Shown: positions 49,801 through 60,192 of the stretch, in pieces | Layout of the letters: the number at the start of each line of letters is the position of its first letter | How positions within the stretch are numbered: position 1 is the first letter of the stretch | Program-made: the position numbers and the translations under genes | Notes under the pieces: model-generated | Seen by the model: only the letters and a program-made list of their open reading frames with translations | What the model was told of the DNA's origin: nothing | Databases searched by the model: none | Assembly: GCA_964035795.1 (NCBI GenBank) | Contig: OZ038322.1 | Location: forward strand, 11,176,038-11,240,037 | Reading direction: 5' to 3' | Origin: Pterobdella sp. o SKG-2022 | Lineage: Eukaryota; Annelida; Clitellata; Hirudinida; Piscicolidae | Length of the DNA: 64,000 nt

Positions 49801-51555
49801 AGAAGAATGGAAGGAAAAAGACCAATAGAAAGAATGAGGAGTAAAATGCTGGATGACATGATGGAAAAGGGTTTTGGAGCACTGAAAAGAAAGGCTGAAG
49901 ATAGAAGAAGATGGAAGCACTTGATTTGAGGAACCTCCCGATGGCAAAATAACTGATTGATTGATTAATTGATTGACTCAGCCAAAAGTTTTACTTTTTA
50001 AGAATGAATATTTGATTGTAGTATGTGAACTGATCAATAATGAAACTTTATAAAACATCATTGAACAGTATGATTCATGAAAATTTCATTAAATAATAGG
50101 CTCTTTCAAAATGCATTTCAGTTAATATAATAGAGTAAAAATGCAGATAACAAAAAACCTAAATTTAGAAATATTAACGATTTAAAGTACTTGAAAATGT
50201 TACTTTGTATCTTAATAAAATTATTAGTGTCCTTAAATATACTCATTTTACTGTGGCTAGTGAAAAATCATAAGAAGACCTAAAACTGATACATTGAATA
50301 ATAAATTACAATGGAATAAGAACCAATAAATAATAATAGCAACAACAGAAATTGGTTCAAAACAGCAGCCTACACACTTAGATATAAACATATAACGGCA
50401 AGCCTCATAAGCTTAATTGTTGACAACACTCATCATCTGCTATTACCAGAAAGCTACGTGAACTAATAAAAATATTAACAATTGTGTTTGGTTCTCATCT
50501 CAACAGTGAATAAAACTATAAAAACAAAACATATATAGAAAACTTTATGATGTAGCCTGAAACAATAGTATGGAAAACAAACACAAAGTAAAAAGTTCAA
50601 CTAAATTCATTAAGCTTATCGTAAAAAAATCTCACATTATTAAGTGAAATGTAAAATTTTTTATTAAAAAAATGAGTGAATTTAGTTAAATAAATACATT
50701 GTGTTGGTTTGCTATAATACATAGACAAAAAAAGCAAAGCACCATTAGAAGTCATGCTAGGAGGAACATCAGGGTCAAGACTCAAGATCTTGTTTGATGT
50801 CTCTCCATTTCTCTGACCACCTTTGAGTCTGTGTCTGTCTTGGTCTGAAGGTTGGTGAGGGGGATTAATATCACATGTTGTCTAAAGGTTAGTGGGGGCT
50901 AATACGGCATGGGGTAGCGTTTATGAGGGTTAATAGGTGAAGCGAACATAGTCATTGTGGGAAGAAGTCATGGTAGAATTACTTACTATGAAGGTTTTAG
51001 TATTTAATTTCATAATTTATTGAAAGTTAATGAAGTTGATTTGTGAAAATTAGCTTTTCAAATACTTATTTTTGGCTATCTTCTAAATTTTTGGAGGGTT
51101 TTTAAGTTCCAGAGTGCAGTTATTTTTGAATTCAGTTTTTTTGGATTCAGTTTGAGTAATTTTATTTCTTAGTTGAATGATAAATCATAATTTCGATATA
51201 AATTACAATGAAGCCTCATTGGACAACCTGGTGGCCAATTCACTTCAAAGATGGCTTAGTGAAAGTTTTATTTATTTTTCAAATAAGTTTTAAATATCTT
51301 AATTCAATATTACTATTATAATAACTTAAAACTTCATATTTCATGAAATATTATCTAAAAATAGAAGAAAATAAAAAATTTTATAATAGAAACAATAATT
51401 AAAAACATACCAAATACTTCTTCGTCAGTCTCACTAATAATAACGGATGAAGGACCGCTAAATTTTCCAGAGTCGTTGCTTATTTCTTTATTAAGTGAAT
51501 TGGGTGAAATCATCAAGTTATTCACGATATTGATTCTTTTTTTTACCGATGTTTT
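40882..51555 (-). CDS. Large coiled-coil protein, family not recognised; 5' end uncertain
   Basis: Nineteen exons carry phase: 51555-51411, 50844-50743, 47471-47410, 46385-46233, 46074-45910, 45691-45569, 45464-45403, 45346-45271, 45193-45081, 44993-44827, 44598-44474, 44339-44217, 43942-43847, 43506-43375, 43256-43110, 42471-42334, 42041-41895, 41350-41177 and 40965-40882, about 777 codons. The N-terminal 90 residues are Ser/Asn-rich and disordered (SGPSSVIISETDEEVF, DPDVPPSMTSN). The rest is nearly all heptad-type helix, for example NLQKQLRWMQKNLELLKQE, LQNRLKAAEERIRRNRKDM and EKEQLAMENSLLKLENQKL, with only short breaks. No kinase, motor or membrane segment is visible. Such proteins are often centrosomal, ciliary or Golgi scaffolds, but that is inference. 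An ATG at 51513 could start it; a further 5' exon may lie in or beyond the N gap. Confidence 0.8.
41640..41815. repeat. Single arm of foldback family A in a coiled-coil gene intron
   Basis: ACGTTTTATGATAAGGC, TAAACTTATCGAAAATTATAG, ATTCTCAATAAATG and GATGTTTTTCGTTACAA repeat the right arm of 1290-1512. It ends TACGATGTCTCTGAAAAGTTA, the inverse of the outer flank at 1266. A second arm is not present. The edge has a small palindrome, AACGTTAGCTAACGTT. Confidence 0.7.
42808..42875. repeat. Family B repeat fragment in a coiled-coil gene intron
   Basis: TAATGTAAGATACTCTTACG, AAAAGCTTCGTGTAGTAAG and CTTAGTGTTTG align with the copies at 5305 and 52646. Confidence 0.55.
46386..47409 (-). other. 1-kb intron of the coiled-coil gene, no gene seen
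   Basis: Between the exons at 47471-47410 and 46385-46233. AT-rich, with the AAAAGCTTC motif near 47185 as the only repeat hint. Confidence 0.5.
48763..49978 (+). mobile_element. Inactive non-LTR retrotransposon (RT domain) with TGAT-repeat tail
   Basis: It lies antisense inside an intron of the coiled-coil gene. The RT fingers/palm read QFGFRKKRGTRKAIGVMR, then two in-frame stops, ACFVDYEKAFDRVDW (motif A), LRQGC (motif B), and KFANDQAMVA where the catalytic box should read (F/Y)ADD. Then INSQKTKNMKFG, FKYLGSYLS, and beyond the stop at 49662 the broken tail region WIDYIFRGENLL. It ends with about six TGAT-type units at 49954-49976, a common 3' tail for some LINE clades. The stops and the ADD to AND change make it dead. 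The family differs from the 31340 and 22770 elements. Confidence 0.88.
49954..49976 (+). repeat. TGAT-type tandem repeat ending the LINE
   Basis: TGATTGATTGATTAATTGAT with one variant unit, directly downstream of the LINE coding remains. It marks the 3' end of that insertion. Confidence 0.8.
50188..50255. repeat. Half copy of the family B foldback
   Basis: AGTACTTGAAAATGTTAC, TTGTATCTTAATAAAATTA and TTAGTGTCC align with the right arm of 20066-20142 but with deletions and substitutions. No opposite arm is present. Confidence 0.7.
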
Positions 51556-51969
51556 CTATTGGCAAAAAAAGGATCACAATTTTAAGTGACCATTAATATC
51601 AGCAATAAACATGTATTTCGAGAAAACTCCGTAAGTTTGGCAAGAAGATATGAATATCAGTTGATGAATCCAAATGTATTTAATTATATATTTGAATCAT
51701 TGATGCAAAATCAAAAATTATTAATTTTTAACTCAGTTTTTCCAATGAATATTTAACACAAAATCGTAACAAATAGTGATATATTTTTTAAATATTCGCA
51801 TTTAAAATTGATGTTTGAAACTACAAAAAGACCACTATAATTAATTTAAAAAACGGCAGTAAAGATGGTGCACGGTCGATCGAAGTTCTCTTAGTCATCA
51901 TCACTCACAACTCATCTTAAATAGGTGCACATTGCTTTGTAAAACTTGCTTTCACGTCACGATTAAATA

Positions 51970-52169
51970 NNNNNNNNNNNNNNNNNNNNNNNNNNNNNNN
52001 NNNNNNNNNNNNNNNNNNNNNNNNNNNNNNNNNNNNNNNNNNNNNNNNNNNNNNNNNNNNNNNNNNNNNNNNNNNNNNNNNNNNNNNNNNNNNNNNNNNN
52101 NNNNNNNNNNNNNNNNNNNNNNNNNNNNNNNNNNNNNNNNNNNNNNNNNNNNNNNNNNNNNNNNNNNNN
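51970..52169. other. Assembly gap of 200 N
   Basis: Exactly 200 undetermined bases, bordered on the right by an AT microsatellite. The round number suggests an estimated gap. It lies upstream of the coiled-coil gene and may hide its first exon. Confidence 0.99.
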
Positions 52170-52178
52170 ATATATTTA

Positions 52179-52220
<42 letters not shown>
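52170..52220. repeat. TTTA/(TA)n microsatellite at the gap edge
   Basis: Three TTTA-type units followed by about 17 TA units. This low-complexity tract probably caused the assembly break. Confidence 0.9.
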
Positions 52221-52223
<3 letters not shown>

Positions 52224-52645
52224 TTAAAAACATAGTATAATCTATTGAAAAATGTGTATTTCAAAAAGTTTCAGACCAAAAAGCCCGCACGATCAGCACA
52301 GATGCTAGCTACGTCAATGTAACTTTATCAATACAATCCCATACTTCAATCTTTTACTCATTATTTATTATCATAGTAAATTAATTAGCTTATAAAGTTG
52401 AAGAGTTCTACGCCACTCAAATAATACTTATTTTGATTTTATTTGAAATTTTAAACAATTAGAAATGAAGTATCAAGAAATAAAATGACAAAAGAACAAC
52501 TGGCTTATTTCAATGTGTCTGAAGTAGTTAAAACATTCTGTTGTTTTTGTCGTTTCAAGTCATGTTTGGTCGGCCACACTTAGTCCATAAGTAGTTTATC
52601 AAGTTATCTAAGACCCTCTAACGACTAAAAAATAACTATTTGAAC

Positions 52646-52742
52646 ATCACTTGATAATGTAAGTTTGCCTTACAAAAAGCTTCGTGTTATTTAATAAATA
52701 CTTCGTGCTTGTTGTCCTTACTTTTAGATTCAGGCTATTGCA
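52646..52742. repeat. Family B repeat copy
   Basis: CTTGATAATGTAAGTTTGCC, TTACAAAAAGCTTCGTG, then TAATAAATACTTCG and TTGTTGTCCTTACTTTTAGA ending ATTCAGGCTATTGCA. It is about 90 percent alike by eye to 5305-5392, so the two share ends. Confidence 0.75.
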
Positions 52743-55094
52743 CTTCAACTATTTGAACGTATATCAATATTAAGCTGAAATTTCAAATCATAAAATTTTT
52801 TGAGCTTCACGAAAACTAGACAAATTTTTCATTTATTTATAAATATAAATTTTAAAAAAACGTGAATTTTTCGACTTTATTTAGATTTTTAAAAATACAT
52901 TTGTTAAAAATTCAAGTTTTTTCCTCTTCAGAAACATTACGCAAAGCATGTGGCAATTTTTTATTATTTCACAAAAATTCCTTTATTTTTTTAACCAATG
53001 ATAACTGACCAAAATACTAACCACTAAACAACTCAACTGATAAAAAAATTTTAATGTGAAACATCAATAGTATAAGGGCTGACCGAACTTTCAGACGCAT
53101 AACTCCTAAGGCATTTTCAGGGTCCAAAGTCTAAGTTTTATAATCTACATTCAATTTAATTGAAAGTGCTTTTAATTTTCTATTCAGTTTTTTAATCATT
53201 TAATATTTCACCATAAAGAAGTTTTTTTAAGCTTTCAGACGAAATAATAGAACGAGATCAAAATGTGGAAATGTTACTTTTCAGAGGTTATTTTAAAAAC
53301 AACACTATTTTTGACACTTGATCCTTCACAAGTCTCGATCTTGTAGTGTTAGTGGGGTCAAAGAGAGTGAGATGATCAAATAAGAACTTCAACAAATTTA
53401 CATTATTAGTTCTGACATTACGACCATACAAATAAAACACTCAAAACTCAAACATTTAAAACTCTTCAAAAACAAACCCAAATCAAAACTTATTAAAAAC
53501 AAATGAACTTAAAAAATATTGAGCACAATAATAATACACTGACATGGATAAAAACCTGCTATAGAGTGTACCGCCGATGAGTGAATCCGACGCATTCCAG
53601 TCTACCTCGACTCATCACTCTTTTCGTTATTCTCATTGCAGTTTGTTGCGTTTCATTCAATGGGGTTCAACGTTAGATATTCTTATTTATGAATAAATTA
53701 TTAGGGTTTTTTTAATAATAACGTTAGATAGCATTATTGATTATAAGTTAATTTAAGTTGTTAGTTATAATAATAACGTTAGATACAATGTTTAAATAAC
53801 AAGTTATAAAATTTATTTATCATTATCATATTTTTTATGGGTTTTTTTGTTTTTAAAAAATTTTGCTTGATCAACTTTCGACATCACTTAAGATATCAAA
53901 AAATTATTTTTCTTGGTTTTTAATTTTCAAAAATTTTTGTTAATTATTCCATTTGTATCTGTTGTTTTTTTAGTTTTTTTTAGGAAATTTTAAGTTTTAA
54001 GATATTGTCATAGTTTAACCAACTGTTTAACCTTAAGCAATTTATTACGAATAAATCCAAGTACACTATAACATCCAAAGACATTTTAATTAGTCAAATA
54101 CAAAAAAATTTAATTTTTATACACAAAAATTAAACAACACAGTTGCATTATCATTTTATAATTGCTAACACTTTTGTAAAAATTTGATATACTGGGTAAC
54201 ATATAAAATTTTTTGAACTTTCTCATAACCCTAATCTAATTACTTTTGAGGCTAACTTAAATAAATAAATACGAATTTAATTTTTTCGGGCTGAACTTAA
54301 CTGTGAACTTAGAGTATATTAAACACAGATAGTTTGATACGGTTTGCTATGGGAGTTAGCTTATTTATAATGATGGTGTTCATGTGGAGTGAAATTACAC
54401 TGAGTCCTTTTATTTATAAGAAAATCTGACGACAGAACACAATTGAAATACAATACAAACTAATCTCTATACAGAGAAGGGGTTTAGAAGAATAATTAAC
54501 CGATTTTTAAGTTTATACACAATGGTAGTTATAAAACACAAATAAAAATATGGTCAAATCAAGACTGTATGCTACATTTTATGCTTTGAAAACTTTTGAC
54601 CTTATTTACGCATGCCAAGAATTAAACATTTCAGAAACCACTTTAAACATTAAGTACCCAAATAATCTTCAGAAGTGATTCACTGTAAAAAACAAAATCT
54701 TCGATGAGCTTAGTGCTAATTTTCAAAATTTTATTAACACGGAAATGCAAATGCTTAATGTAAGCGGTGCCATTTAAAATATAAAGACTTTGAAAACGAA
54801 AATATAGCCACAATACAAAAGGGGAAAATAAAAACTGTAAAAAATATTGAATTATTAAAAGAAATACTGACAAACAAGCAACCATACAGTTTTGCCAGTG
54901 TTTAGACAAATGTACATGTCAACGCTGAGGTTAAAATTCATGATACGACGTATCTTTATTTAATTCAAAAATATTACGCTTTTGTTAACCATTGAGTTCT
55001 ACCCATTTATATTCTATTTATATTATAAACTTCGTCTCGATGACCAATTACAGTTTGAATATATCTGTGTCTGTATTTCTTTGACCCATTGAAG
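52743..55094. other. AT-rich spacer, 3' flank of ARID3
   Basis: Holds the ARID3 3' untranslated region and whatever lies upstream of the coiled-coil gene. A short higher-GC patch at 53565-53650 has no frame I recognise. No RNA gene or transposon domain seen. Confidence 0.5.
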
Positions 55095-58000
55095 TTATTG
55101 CGTTGAAGGACTGGCGAATAGCATTCCTTCATAAGTCACGCCATCCACCTCCATACAAACAGACAGTGTGTTTTCCTTGCCCTCTGCTTTATCGTCTGTG
55201 GTTGAAGATTTTATTTAATTTGGATGAGAGTTATACGCCAAAATAAATGTTTTTTTAAATTTTCAGTTTTATTCATGACAATATATACAAAATAACTCTT
55301 AAAATACCTTTTCTACTTGATATTTTGATTCTTGAAAAGTTTTTAGTTTGCTTTTCAGAATTTTTGAGCTTTTCCGTATCATTCTTTTCATTACCATTTT
55401 CACTGTTTCTACTAACATTGCTATTATTGCTGCTACGTCCATCATTCTCAGGATTTTCTTTTTTATCAGCTTTAACACTATTATGCGTGGAGACATCAGC
55501 GTCATATACTTTCTCTTGATGTTGGGGTGTGAGTACCGATCTGCGGTTGTCAGGGGTGGAAGCGTGTTGTTGCATGGCGTGTTGTTGAAGATGTTGCAAG
55601 TGATGTTTTTGTTGCCTCGCAGACTCTTCCACTCTTTTCGCCATTTCTTCCATGGCTCTTGCAGCTGCTTCATGCATCATTCTTGCTTCATGCTCGCTCA
55701 AGAAAGGTCTGAATGGAGTTCCCATGTGGTGCAACTGCTGAAGCTGCTGCAGTGAGTGGCCTGGCATGAAGTGTGAATTGGCTGGAACTCCCATCCGAGG
55801 CCTGTCATCTGTCGAAGAAATATTGAGTGTTTTATATGTTGAAACTATTAGCTGAAATAATAAAAAGGAAACTTATTCCCACGTTCTGCTCATGATGATT
55901 CCGAAATTCATAAAATAATTTAATTGGCAAGTTAATTTCAATCGATAATTTCGAATAACTCAAAAGTTTAAAACTAAAATTTTAATTGGAAATAAGTTTC
56001 TTTTGATCTTCTTTCGTAAGTATAACTTATAATGCAGCCATAAAGTATGATGGCGATGAACTTACTCAATCAACTGCTAAGTGCGTTGCATCAATGTGCA
56101 GGGAATTTATGCTTGATCATATAAACCTATCGGCATTCAGCTCCCGAAGAGTTTCCATATTATCACTGCAATAACTCCACTCTAAATACTCACTAAGATT
56201 AAAAATTAATATTTAGATGTATACAAAAACACGTTCATATTAAAAGGGTACAAAAAATATCTATAGAAATAAATGTTTTTGGCTATTTAAAAAGATCTTT
56301 ATAATGAGGAATGGCTCCAACGATAAAGACGATAAATAAAAAGGGAGTGATGAAAAAACATTGAGAGAAAATTTATGGTTCATTGGCATTTCGGGATAAC
56401 TAAAGATAAATTTTGATGAACACGTGCTAAATATATCGGCGCTCCATAATCACTAAAGGTTTTTGGGTTTTTGATAGGCATTAAAGGTTTTTCAATAATA
56501 TTAATTAGAAAATTTTCTGTTTTCAATAAAAAATAGAAAAATTCAATTATTTTTTTGATTAAAAGTGATTTATAAATTTGATAAACAATCAAAAACTATA
56601 ATTTTTATCAATAAATCAAATTCAAAACAAAAACATGAAAAATTTTTAACTAAGGTTTCATAATGAGTAGATATTGTTAATTTTGAAGGCGTTGAAAAAA
56701 TTATTTGCCTGTCTGACAGGGCTCTTAATCCAAATAAACTGCATCTTGTGTTTTTATGATAAATACCCAACTATGCCATTTGTATACATTTCTTAGAAAA
56801 ATGCTTCATATAATTAAAATATAGAGCATCTTTACCCAAGAATATATGAACTTAAGATTATCATCCTTAGTATTATTGATAAAAATACTGTTTTGAATTG
56901 TGTTATATTGTTCAAGATTGTATGAGAAGAATTAAATTAAGCAGATTGTTCAGTTTTGTTTTTAAGTGTATTTCTAAAGGAATATAATGAGTTTAATCAC
57001 TCACACATGTTGCAAGCTCTAAAAGATATGAAAGGAGCACAGATTTTATATAATCGTCATTATCAAAAGGCATTTCTAACGGTTTTATCGTCGCTAATTA
57101 AGACGCATTTGCAACAAACTTGAAAGAAAAATATCAAGATGCTAAAGTTTATAGATTTATAAATATTAATATCTAAATAATTATTAAATATTTTAAATAA
57201 GCCTAATTTATTTTAGAATCTAATAATAAATTTTCAGCTTTTTCTCAATTGGATTTTATCAACCACAAAAAAATAGTTATATGTAGAGAAAACTATTGAT
57301 AAAAAATAGAAAATTTTTATATATTAGATTGGAATTTTGCACTTATTAAATGCTCTTCATAGTTGATTAGTTAACTAGGTCTAGATGTTCTATCATATAA
57401 TTTATTATTATCCTATTTCAATTTTTTAACACTTTTTAATGTTGTCCAGCTCTATAGTTAAACTGAAATGAAACATTACCAGACATACTCAATCAATTTC
57501 AAGCATTAGTTAAGCTTGTTGAAGTTATTAGTGTAGTAATATTTTTCATACTTTTTATTAAAAATCTGTCTTACATATCGTATTGAGTTTCATTTTTCAA
57601 CATCTTTAATTGTGAGCTATGATTATTAATTTTAAACTTTTTCTTCGAGAGAGTTTGCGATAGATGTGAATATTAATAGTGCACTTATACCGGAAAGAAT
57701 ATGTATACTTAAGAAAGTTTAATTTTCCCCAAAAATTGAGATTAAATTGTATATCTCATGTATCTAAAAACACAAATATTATTAGTTAATTATCAAATGT
57801 TTGAAGAGCATTATAGGATGGTAAGCAGGTCGGGTAAGAACAAATGGTTGTGACTTGTTGAGTGATTACATCACAGCTTCATAATTCAACATTATTATAC
57901 TCAATATAACCGTGATTGCTTTAATAAGCGCCAGAATGCTCGATTTATATTGCGCTCTTTATTACTTATTTCGAAAGGTGTTTGCCTTGTATTTTATTGT

Positions 58001-60192
58001 ATACCCAGACACATTAAAACCATTAAATCTGTTGACTGAGAAGGCAATATTCACATAAATTTAGTAACAGAACGCTAATTAAATCATTTTTTCCATAGTT
58101 TCTCACATCCAAACCACGTTAACCTCGAAAACAAGCTTTCAACTCTTCATGCAAATTTTATAACTTAAAACCTGCGCATTCAAACGTGATGCGAATAAAA
58201 ATGAATTTTTATGAACAAGTTGTCATTTTATCGTGTGAAAAACTTCAAACATTTATTAACATACGAATGTTTTGCTATATAGAAGTACTTCAAACCTTAC
58301 AATGTTAATTAAAACTACCTTGAACGTGGATGGATGGCTGTCGAGCTGAAGGGGAAGTGCTGTTGTGTCGTAGTGGCATGGGACCAAGGAGATTGGCGAG
58401 ATGAGGGGCTGATGGGGTGGGTGGTAAGAGAGGTGGGAAGTTGGGAAAATCAAAACCTGGTCTTCTTCCTTCTCTTCTGTTACCATCAATTGCTGATTGC
58501 AGTTCTGAGAGAGAACTCAACTTGAGTTTTTCACATTCGTAAGGGTACAAGTACTTCATGTACCTGGGAGATTGTGCGATGAATGCCCATGTGAAAATAT
58601 TTTGCTAACATTTCAAACTAAATAATTTATATCTCTGATTTTTTTTGCATTTAAATCAGAAAAAAATTATTCACAACAAAATAAAAGTAATAAAATAATG
58701 CCGGCTTAAATGGCTTATTATAGACTGGCATCAAATTGATGCAGAGTAATGAACTGAAAGGATTATGACGATACAGGACACTGCTAATCGCTAATCTATA
58801 CTAATCGCAGTAATAATAGTAAAACTCATTAAAAGCTTTTATATGGAAGCAACAGTTTGAAGTAATTTTTTTTTTGAAGTACAGACCAATCAGGTTTTTG
58901 TGTCCTTTTTATAAAATTCTTTTCATAATGGTTATTTGAAAGAAAATAAGTTGGTAGTAAAAGCTTTATTTGCTAAAATAAAATATCAGAGAGATTAAGC
59001 TTTCTATATTTAGAACCAGACGTGTACCTAATAAGATTCACAGAAAGTAATACGACTGAAACTCTCCGGTTTTGAATCGAAATTATTTGTTCAAGAAAAG
59101 TTGAAAATATTCAGCATTTAATTTTACAACATTAGAAGTACATTATCGACTCAATTTCAATTGTTATTTTTCTCATCACTAAATTTTTCTAGATACTTTT
59201 AGTAGATGGCTAATCATATTTTTGAAAAGTATTTTTGAAGACGCCTCTTATCATTAGTTTTTCATATATAAAAAAAATACTTGAATTTACATTAAAAAAT
59301 ACTGATATGTATAAGAATAAAAAATACCCATATGTATATTAATAAATACAGCAAGTTGACCCTTGGAAGACAGTGGCCATCATGGGCGGACATCATACGC
59401 TTGTCATAAAAAGTTAATCTAACTCCCAATATGCTTTATATATTGACAGTGTATATAAATACTAGTATCTCGGTGATAAATCCTTAGATGAATATTCGAA
59501 AATATGCCAACGATTATTAGTGTTTTGTTTGATTTATTAGAAGGATCTATCATTAACAATTATTAGGTTTCAATAAAATAAATATTATTAAACTATATTG
59601 ATTCCTATTGCATGCTTGTGTAACTAGTTAAATGAATTAACTTATTAATGCATCGAGAGTATATTTTCAATCAAAACTTCAAGAATACATCTTTCTCATC
59701 TATGTCTTTTTTATCATTCACACAAAACTAATATAACTTGACGCGGTTGTTATCATGACAACGGCTCGTGATTGAACAAAAGAATATAAAAAGAGCAATT
59801 TTTGGGCTATTTTCCATCATAAAACTTTTTGCAAACGTCTTGAGTCATATTTAATAAGTCACTTTTATTGAAGTAATCATATAAGATTAGATCGATTGAA
59901 ACTCACTGGGTACGTAGAGTGAATGCAGCACTGGTTATGGAGGATGGCAAGTTTAGACCCTTGGTTATTTCTCTCCATAGCTTCTTGTTTATAACTTCGA
60001 CTAAACCACCTTTGCTTATCACCAGCCTGTCGAGTTCATCATTAAAGTTTTATATAATATATTTCGTCTTTCATTAATTAATATTAAATTTGAAACTTGA
60101 CGAGTAAAGTATTTCATGTTTTCTTAACCTAAAAAGCTCATACAAATCCAGGGTCTGTTTAGCCATTATGGGTATCCTATTGACCGGTGTTC
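55095..60192 (-). CDS. ARID3: ARID3-type transcription factor (dead ringer/Bright), 5' exons missing
   Basis: AT-rich-interaction-domain factor that binds AT-rich DNA and regulates development. Five exons join in phase: 60192-60129, 60026-59907, 58563-58319, 55808-55308 and 55195-55095, about 343 residues. The ARID domain is in the first three: GTPVNRIPIMAKQTLDLYEL, ISKGGLVEVINKKLWREITK, LNLPSSITSAAFTLRTQ and YMKYLYPYECEKLKLSSLSE, then the extended-ARID ending AIDGNRREGRR. A Pro-rich linker and a Gln/His-rich stretch follow (exon 4, MHEAAARAMEEMAKRVEESA). The C-terminal REKLES-type segment is split over exons 4-5 (SRIKISSRKG; SVCMEVDGVTYEGMLFASP) and ends at TAA 55095. The start of the ARID domain (the FMQKR block) and the acidic N-terminus were not found up to base 64000, so the gene probably runs off the right edge. 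Confidence 0.95.
55809..58318 (-). other. ARID3 intron, 2.5 kb, no gene seen
   Basis: Between the Pro-rich exon and the Gln-rich exon. AT-rich throughout, with short chance frames only and no repeat motif from families A or B. Confidence 0.6.
58564..59906 (-). other. ARID3 intron between the second and third ARID exons
   Basis: AT-rich except for a more GC-rich 60-base patch at 59350-59415, whose minus-strand frame (FYDKRMMSAHDGHCLPR) is open but short and unmatched to any family I know. It could be a skipped exon or nothing. Confidence 0.4.

Noticed and set aside
54643..54909. Minus-strand 88-codon hydrophobic frame
   Set aside because: It lies just downstream of the ARID3 stop, has no splice support and no family motif; more likely 3' untranslated sequence.
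55348..55755. Plus-strand 135-codon frame
   Set aside because: Shadow of the Gln/His-rich ARID3 exon on the minus strand.
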